Source of the DNA: an uncultured Hymenobacter sp.
GTDB lineage: Bacteria > Bacteroidota > Bacteroidia > Cytophagales > Hymenobacteraceae
Direction of reading: 5' to 3'
Assembly (NCBI GenBank): GCA_937871705.1
Contig: CALMOO010000101.1
Span: forward strand, 1 to 11,650
Length of the DNA: 11,650 nt
Both the position numbers and the translations under genes were made by a program. Of the stretch, positions 7,356-11,650 are shown one piece after another. Within the stretch, counting starts at the first letter, position 1. Each line of letters begins with the position of its first letter. Under the pieces are notes generated by a model. It saw only the letters and a program-made list of their open reading frames with translations. It did no database searches and had not been told where the DNA came from.

Positions 7356-7766
7356 ATGAAACATTTTTCTTCCCGCCGGGCGGCTTTCGCCACCCTAGCT
7401 CTCTTTAGCCTGGGTGCCAGCACGCTGCTCACGAGCTGCTTTGATAAAGAAGACAAAAACAGCAGCTGCGCTACCCCCACTGGCGCCACCTGCAGCACGG
7501 CCGTGACGGTCGTGGACCTGAGCAAAACCACGGGCTGCGGCCTGGCGCTGCACCTGGCCGACAGCACCTACGTGGTGCCCACCGGCGCCACCTGGGCCAA
7601 CTTCCATGCGAAGGCGGGCGATAAGCTGCTGGTAGGCTACACCACCGTCAAGAAGCGCAATTGCAGCACCGACAGCACGAAAACCAGCTGTACCGCGGGC
7701 CCGCTGGTGGAGCTAGGCTGCATCAGCGCAAGCTCCACCACTACGACCAGCACCAGCGCCAACTAA
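7356..7766 (+). CDS. Small cysteine-rich lipoprotein, unknown function
   Basis: The 136-residue protein has a basic N-terminus (MKHFSSRR), a hydrophobic stretch and a good lipobox 'LLTSC' ending at Cys28, so it should be lipid-anchored and probably exported to the outer membrane. The mature part is small and Ser/Thr-rich, with six further cysteines (about 38, 46, 61, 103, 112 and 122), enough for three disulfides, and ends in a Ser/Thr tail (125-136) that looks like a flexible low-complexity end. I do not recognise a family. The gene lies 78 bp downstream of the surface-protein gene on the same strand and ends before a strong terminator, so the two may share a transcript and the lipoprotein might act with the surface protein; this is inference from position. 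The ATG at 7356 is the only start that gives an intact signal peptide. Confidence 0.78.
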   Translation: MKHFSSRRAAFATLALFSLGASTLLTSCFDKEDKNSSCATPTGATCSTAVTVVDLSKTTGCGLALHLADSTYVVPTGATWANFHAKAGDKLLVGYTTVKKRNCSTDSTKTSCTAGPLVELGCISASSTTTTSTSAN

Positions 7767-7785
7767 GTAGGCCGGCCAGACTAGT

Positions 7786-7822
7786 AAAAAGCGCGTTCGG
7801 CAAGCTGCCGAACGCGCTTTTT
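7786..7822. terminator. Strong bidirectional rho-independent terminator
   Basis: A perfect 17-bp inverted repeat, AAAAAGCGCGTTCGGCA (7786-7802) and TGCCGAACGCGCTTTTT (7806-7822), surrounds a 3-base loop. The GC core is flanked by an A-tract on the left and a T-tract on the right, so it can end transcripts in both directions. It sits between the plus-strand lipoprotein gene and the minus-strand sigma/FecR operon, which converge here. Confidence 0.95.
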
Positions 7823-7880
7823 GTAGTTACTAAGGGTGTAAGAATCCCGTTTTACCAGCTAGCCGGAACGGTGCCGCTGA

Positions 7881-7902
7881 CCTTGCTAGTTGGCTAGCAA
7901 GG
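7881..7902 (-). terminator. Stem-loop just past the end of the sigma/FecR operon
   Basis: CCTTGCTAG (7881-7889) and CTAGCAAGG (7894-7902) form a perfect 9-bp stem with a TTGG loop, starting 11 bases after the stop codon of the STN/barrel gene as read on the minus strand. No T-tract follows, so it may protect the 3' end of the transcript while the stronger hairpin at 7786-7822 ends it. Confidence 0.5.
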
Positions 7903-7913
7903 CGAGGGTGGCG

Positions 7914-9434
7914 CTAAAATCGCAGGCCCACTTGTACCCCCGGCCAGAGGCGCAACAAGGACGGCCCCTTGTCGGAGTTGACCCATAGCCATTGGTCCTG
8001 GCCCAGGGGCCAGGGGAAAGGCCCGCGGGCGCGGTGGCCAGTGGCCAGGTTGAGGGTAGGGCCCCCAACGAGCTGCCAGCGCCCGCCCTGCCTAAGCTGC
8101 CAGGCCAGCGCGGGCCGCAGCTGGATGAGCCGGTCATGGGGAGCGTCCTGGTCAACGCGGGGGCCACTCAGAAACCACTGGAGCACCTCCAGGCTAGGGG
8201 TGAAGCGGCCACGCGCCCGCCCTACGGTGCCCACGCCTACCCCCCAAGCCCAACCCGCCGGGTGGTCGAACGGCCCCACGGCCGCGCCCAGCACCAGGTA
8301 AATCTGCGGGATGCCCAGCTTAACGGCCGCGTTGAGCGGTAGAGTTTCGCTGACCCACGCCTCGCCGTGCAGGTAGCTGCGCGGCAATAATCCCGCCCGT
8401 ACCGTTGGTTTCTGAGCGGTGGAATCAGGGGAGGGGACAGGTTTGATTAAAGCTAAACTGGCTGGCACCTGACCGGGCGGCAGCGGATCGCTAGGTACGG
8501 TAACGGGCGCTGGCGAAACCAACCGGGCTGGCAGCAAGGCAAGCGGACGCTGGAACTGGCCGGCCTGGTGTGATGGCTGTCCAGCGCTGCGGACTGCTTG
8601 AGGCGACCGGGCAGCGGTTACTGCCTGCGTACTCCTCAGTCCCTGGCCTGGGGGGCGGCCAGGTTGAGGTAGCGTGGCTAGGCGCATTTTGCCGGGCGCT
8701 TTGGCACTACCCCGCCTGGTGGTGGCTGGTGAGCCCGCGGACCGGCTTTCAGCTCTCGAATGCTTGATTGGGTCCGTCCCAGGGCGAGCAGTAGTCGGAC
8801 TACGAGGAGCCGTAGTGCCGGAGAGCAAATGAGTACCTGCTGATTTAACCGTGGTAACAAATGCCTTGTTCCGCTGGCTAGGGGTAGAAAGTAGCGGTGC
8901 TCCTGGCTCCGGCCGGGAGGTAAGGTAGTGAGCGGAGGCAGTGCCTGAAGCCGCTGGCTTGGCTTTGCCGGCTATCCCACTTGCAGTAGGCAACGCAGCG
9001 GAAGGCTCAGATGCGGGCAAAGACGCAAGTCGGGTTGCGGGCGTGAAGCGGCCATTTACCGCCGCAACGCCCACGGGGGCGGCCACGCGGTTGGGCCACA
9101 AGACCAGCTGACCATTCAGCAGCCCATACGACAAGTGCTCGGCGGCTAGCACTTCGCGCAGCACCATGCCCAGCGGGCGGGCGGGGCCAGGGCGTAGCGT
9201 GCATCGATGAGTCAGCGGCACCAGCGAACTGCTGTAGCTGAAGGGCAGCTGGCCTTGGCGGGAAAGCTCAGCGAGCACTACCCCTAGCGGGCGCGTGCCT
9301 GGCCGGGGTTGCACCAGGTGGGCCAGTGCCGGGGCCTGCCCCCAGGCCAGCCCAACGGGCAGCCAGAACCAGAGCAGCACCAGCACCGGCCAGGCTCGCC
9401 CGCTAGCAGAGCAGGAAGTACCCGGCGCCGTCAC
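7914..9434 (-). CDS. STN-domain protein with low-complexity linker and C-terminal beta-barrel-like region
   Basis: The start is taken as GTG (9434-9432), which overlaps the FecR stop in the sequence GTGA. No ATG is in frame until far upstream inside fecR, and the GTG is followed by a signal peptide (hydrophobic 15-30, then 'WGQA'). This gives 506 residues. Residues about 46-118 form an STN (secretin/TonB N-terminal) module: 'RPLGVVLAELSRQGQLPFSY', 'RPLGMVLREVL', then 'YGLLNGQLVLW'. Residues about 120-355 are a Ser/Ala/Pro/Thr/Arg-rich linker. Residues 356-506 alternate hydrophobic and polar positions, are rich in Gly and Trp, and end in Phe as outer-membrane barrels do. No TonB plug or large transporter barrel is present. 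By analogy with FecA, the STN domain may contact the FecR partner encoded upstream. The sensed signal is unknown, and the barrel call is inference. Confidence 0.75.
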   Translation of the reverse strand: MTAPGTSCSASGRAWPVLVLLWFWLPVGLAWGQAPALAHLVQPRPGTRPLGVVLAELSRQGQLPFSYSSSLVPLTHRCTLRPGPARPLGMVLREVLAAEHLSYGLLNGQLVLWPNRVAAPVGVAAVNGRFTPATRLASLPASEPSAALPTASGIAGKAKPAASGTASAHYLTSRPEPGAPLLSTPSQRNKAFVTTVKSAGTHLLSGTTAPRSPTTARPGTDPIKHSRAESRSAGSPATTRRGSAKAPGKMRLATLPQPGRPPGQGLRSTQAVTAARSPQAVRSAGQPSHQAGQFQRPLALLPARLVSPAPVTVPSDPLPPGQVPASLALIKPVPSPDSTAQKPTVRAGLLPRSYLHGEAWVSETLPLNAAVKLGIPQIYLVLGAAVGPFDHPAGWAWGVGVGTVGRARGRFTPSLEVLQWFLSGPRVDQDAPHDRLIQLRPALAWQLRQGGRWQLVGGPTLNLATGHRARGPFPWPLGQDQWLWVNSDKGPSLLRLWPGVQVGLRF

Positions 9435-10615
9435 GGGCGGGGTGTGCGGGGGGCCGGTTCCGCTGCCGGGGTCAGGGGCAAAGGGGTCGGAGAAGCGCAG
9501 CCTGGGCCTTGCAGCTGGTAGCCGCCGCTGCCGTCGGGCGTGAGGCGGCTGGCCGTGGCTGCTGCCAGCACGGCCAGCACCTGGGCCGGCCGCGGCTTGA
9601 CAAAGGTGCCGGTAAAGCGACACTGCGCCAGCCCTGGGCTGCTCAGCTGCACCGCCGTGCCAAACGTAGCCTGCAAGGTGCGGGTCACTTGCGCCACCGG
9701 CACATCGGAGAAGCGCAGCGTGTCGGTCTGCCAGGCCCGGAAATTAGGGTCGGCGGCCGGACTACTCCGCAGGCGAGCGGCTATCCGGCCGGGGGCGTCA
9801 GTGGCGTGCAGCGCCGCCCGCGTGCCGGCCGGCAGCAGCACGCTATCCGTGGGGGCAATATGCGAGAGCCATACCTGGCCGTGGATCACGCTAACTTCTA
9901 CAGAATCTTCGGCCGCGTAGGCGCGCACGTTGAACGCAGTGCCCGTCACGCGTACGCGAGCTGTGGTGGTGCTCACCACAAAGGGTCGGGTTGGGTTGGG
10001 CTGAACTTCGAAGTACGCTTCGCCGGTAAGCTGCACGGCCCGCTCACCGCGGGCTGGTGTTTGCCCTACCCCCACGTAGCGCAGGCGCGAGTGCGCATTG
10101 AGCCAAACAGCGCTGCCATCGGGCAGCCGCACCAATTGGCGGCTAGCGGCACTAGTATACGTCAGCACCAGCTCCTGGGGCTTGGAAAACCAGGTTTTCG
10201 CTAAGACAATCCCTGAGCCCAGCAGCAGCGCTAAGCTAGCTACCAGCTGCCAGCGGCGGGCAGTCCGGCGTTGCGCGGGCCACAGCAGCCGGACGGCTGG
10301 CGCTATGGGCGCTGATGCTACGGGAGCCTCCAGCACTGGCTGAGCTGCTGAGAAAGCAGGCACGGCCGGGGCCATCAGGGGCCGAAAGCGCTGCCAAGCG
10401 GCCTCCACATCAGCCGGGGTGAATAGGACGGGCCCGGCTGCCTCGCCGGCCCGCTCCCAGGCGCGAGTGACGGTGGTCAGGATTTGCAGGTGGGTAGGGT
10501 CGGTCTGCACCCAGGCGCGCAGCTCGGCCCGCTCGCTCGCCGTCGCATCGGCGGCCAGGTGGCGAGCCAGCAGCGCCCAGGGGGCATCGGCCGGGTCAGG
10601 GTAGCTATGCGTCAT
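9431..10615 (-). CDS. FecR-family anti-sigma factor (inner-membrane sigma regulator)
   Basis: The 394-residue protein has the standard Bacteroidota layout. A helical cytoplasmic N-terminus (about 10-80, including 'LRAWVQTDPTHLQIL') should hold the sigma factor. One membrane segment follows at about 122-140 ('WQLVASLALLLGSGIVLAK'). The periplasmic FecR domain (PF04773) shows 'VRLPDGSAVWLNAHSRLRY' at 162-180, 'GEAYFEV' at 198-204 and 'VTGTAFNVRAY' at 223-233. The C-terminal domain of DUF4974 type (about 299-370, from 'TLRFSDVPVAQVTRTLQ') is STN-like in outline. A Pro-rich tail ends the protein. It should sequester the sigma factor until a periplasmic signal arrives, probably from the STN protein encoded next. 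Its ATG overlaps the sigma stop (ATGA) and its own stop overlaps the next start (GTGA), indicating coupled translation. Confidence 0.92.
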   Translation of the reverse strand: MTHSYPDPADAPWALLARHLAADATASERAELRAWVQTDPTHLQILTTVTRAWERAGEAAGPVLFTPADVEAAWQRFRPLMAPAVPAFSAAQPVLEAPVASAPIAPAVRLLWPAQRRTARRWQLVASLALLLGSGIVLAKTWFSKPQELVLTYTSAASRQLVRLPDGSAVWLNAHSRLRYVGVGQTPARGERAVQLTGEAYFEVQPNPTRPFVVSTTTARVRVTGTAFNVRAYAAEDSVEVSVIHGQVWLSHIAPTDSVLLPAGTRAALHATDAPGRIAARLRSSPAADPNFRAWQTDTLRFSDVPVAQVTRTLQATFGTAVQLSSPGLAQCRFTGTFVKPRPAQVLAVLAAATASRLTPDGSGGYQLQGPGCASPTPLPLTPAAEPAPRTPRP

Positions 10616-11358
10616 GAGGAAGTAGGCCAGCCAGAAGTAGCCGGGGCATATACAGGATACGCAAGAGAGGTGCTACCCCCACGCAGCCCCGCAAAATAAA
10701 CCGGGCGCTGATAGTCAGGCCCAATGAGGGTGCGGGCCGCGGCATTTTGCGGGGAGACAGTCAGCTTTGTCAAGCCAAGATAAAGCAGCAGCCAGTACAA
10801 ATTTTTCAGCACTCCGGCCAGCTCGCGGCGGAGAATGCGCAAGGCCTTGCCCATCTGATTTTCCACGGTTTTGGGGGAAATCTCCAGCGCCTCCGCTATC
10901 TGCTGGTAGCTCATTTCCTCGTAGCGGCTCAGCTCGAACACAACCCGGCACTGGGGTGGCAGATGCGAGAGGGCTGCGGTTATCGCATCGGCGGTTTCGG
11001 CGGCGTGCAGGCCGGCCAGGGCATCGGAAGCCACCGGGGTAACGGTGAGCGGGGCGTCGTCCCAGACCACCTGGCGCTGAGCCCGCTGCTGGGAGCGCAC
11101 GGCCGCGTTCAGGACCATGCGGGTGAGATAGGCCCGGTACGACTCGATGGCAGGCAGCGTATCCAGCCCTTGCCACAGCCGGAAAAATACATCTTGCAGC
11201 AGGTCCTCAACCACGGCCCGGTCGGGCACGACGCGGTACGCCACGGCGCCCAGCGGCGCATAAAAGGTCTTGAAGAGCAGCTCCATAAACGCCGCTGGGT
11301 CAGTCTGGCGCAGCAGTGTCAGGCGGGCATTTAGCGCAGCGTCATCGGAAATAGCCAT
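10612..11358 (-). CDS. ECF sigma factor (RpoE-like, Bacteroidota expansion type)
   Basis: The protein has 248 residues from the ATG at 11358; an upstream in-frame ATG at 11424 would add 22 residues with no sigma-like content. Region 2 lies at about 24-92, with 'VVEDLLQDVFFRLWQ' at 49-63, and binds core polymerase and the -10-type element. Region 4 lies at about 122-176, with 'LPPQCRVVFELSRYEEMSYQ' and the helix-turn-helix 'IAEALEISPKTVENQMGKAL', and binds the upstream promoter element. The protein is expected to be held inactive by the FecR-type factor encoded next, whose start codon overlaps this stop (ATGA). Most relatives end soon after region 4. This one continues with a hydrophobic stretch (about 187-201, 'LYWLLLYLGLTKLTV') and then some 47 more residues of no known domain. 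The regulon is unknown. Confidence 0.92.
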   Translation of the reverse strand: MAISDDAALNARLTLLRQTDPAAFMELLFKTFYAPLGAVAYRVVPDRAVVEDLLQDVFFRLWQGLDTLPAIESYRAYLTRMVLNAAVRSQQRAQRQVVWDDAPLTVTPVASDALAGLHAAETADAITAALSHLPPQCRVVFELSRYEEMSYQQIAEALEISPKTVENQMGKALRILRRELAGVLKNLYWLLLYLGLTKLTVSPQNAAARTLIGPDYQRPVYFAGLRGGSTSLAYPVYAPATSGWPTSS

Positions 11359-11520
11359 TAAGCAACTTAAAGGACGGCAGTTGGTGGGCGCAGTGGGCAA
11401 CACCATTCTGCCGGCAAATGTCACCTGGCTAGGTGTTGCGTTGGTGGGGAAGGTAACTGGATGCTCTGCAACGGCTTTTTACCGCAGGCAGACGGGGCTT
11501 ACGTGCTAAACGGACAAGTA
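11359..11520. promoter_or_regulatory. Spacer upstream of the sigma/FecR operon
   Basis: These 162 bases lie between the end of the ion channel-like gene and the sigma-factor start, both on the minus strand. They should contain the operon promoter, which in such cassettes is often self-activated, but no element with correct spacing was identified. No terminator hairpin for the channel gene was recognised, so read-through into the operon cannot be excluded. Confidence 0.4.
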
Positions 11521-11650
11521 CTACTCGCTGGTGCTTTCTCGCTGCTGGCTTACCAAGCGGGCGAGCAAAATGGCCAGGAAGAGCTGCCCGATGACGGCTT
11601 CCAGATTAGCCAGGCTGCGCGCCAGTGGGTGTACGGGCACGATATCGCCG
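11521..11650 (-). CDS. C-terminal end of an ion channel-like (two-TM, K+ channel type) protein
   Basis: A minus-strand frame enters from the right edge and ends at TAG (11523-11521), giving 42 residues plus stop. It begins 'GDIVPVHPLARSLANLEAVI', continues 'GQLFLAILLARLV' and ends in a short polar tail 'SQQRESTSE'. In two-TM potassium channel-like proteins (PF07885) the selectivity filter 'TVGYGD' is followed by 'I.P.....R....LE...G..Y.A...ARLV', which this matches closely. The filter would therefore lie at the window edge, with only its final Gly-Asp visible, followed by the inner pore helix. The protein should be in the inner membrane and conduct cations. Whether it is K+-selective cannot be seen because the filter is cut off. 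It lies upstream of the sigma operon on the same strand, with no evident functional link. Confidence 0.8.
   Translation of the reverse strand, partial: GDIVPVHPLARSLANLEAVIGQLFLAILLARLVSQQRESTSE

Noticed and set aside
9435..9623. 63-codon N-terminal extension of the STN protein
   Set aside because: It overlaps fecR, is Arg/Pro/Gly-rich and places the signal peptide internally. The GTG at 9434, overlapping the FecR stop, gives a proper exported protein.
9509..10204. 231-codon open frame on the plus strand
   Set aside because: It lies antisense within fecR, whose FecR motifs are unambiguous; its product has no recognisable motif.
10747..11334. 195-codon open frame on the plus strand
   Set aside because: Antisense to the sigma-factor gene, which carries clear regions 2 and 4; composition is that of a shadow frame.
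1..11650. CRISPR array, tRNA, rRNA or prophage genes
   Set aside because: No regularly spaced direct repeats, no cloverleaf-like sequence and no phage structural or integrase motifs were seen on reading both strands.

Overview
The window looks like chromosomal DNA of a high-GC Bacteroidota, most likely a Hymenobacter-like member of the Cytophagales. The evidence is an ECF sigma/FecR pair of the Bacteroidota type, a secreted protein ending in the gliding motility-associated (type IX secretion) C-terminal domain, a DUF3500 protein, GC-rich third codon positions, and start sites without a clear Shine-Dalgarno sequence. The genus is inferred from family resemblance and has not been tested.

Layout. 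Positions 1-76 hold the first 25 codons of a minus-strand hypothetical gene. Positions 77-913 are nearly gene-free and contain the eroded C-terminal end of an IS5-type transposase (301-510, minus). Two minus-strand genes for exported proteins follow: a Tat-signal M19 dipeptidase-like protein (914-2125) and, upstream of it, a DUF3500 protein (2229-3323). A 367-bp divergent spacer separates these from a plus-strand di-haem cytochrome c peroxidase/MauG-like protein (3691-4872). Further plus-strand genes are a 73-residue hypothetical protein (5080-5301), a 634-residue surface protein with a T9SS sorting domain (5373-7277) and a small cysteine-rich lipoprotein (7356-7766). A very strong bidirectional terminator (7786-7822) closes this block.

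The right part is a minus-strand operon read from 11358 down to 7914: an ECF sigma factor with an unusual C-terminal tail, a FecR-type anti-sigma factor, and a protein with a signal peptide, an STN domain, a long Ser/Ala/Pro linker and a short beta-barrel-like C-terminus. The genes overlap by 4 bases at both junctions (ATGA and GTGA), so translation is probably coupled. This is the most interesting element. It has the order of a Fec-type transmembrane signalling cassette, but the receptor is not a TonB-dependent transporter; the STN signalling module is joined to a small barrel with no visible plug. Upstream at the right edge lies the C-terminus of a two-TM ion channel-like protein (11521-11650, minus).

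No tRNA, rRNA, CRISPR array or intact mobile element was seen.
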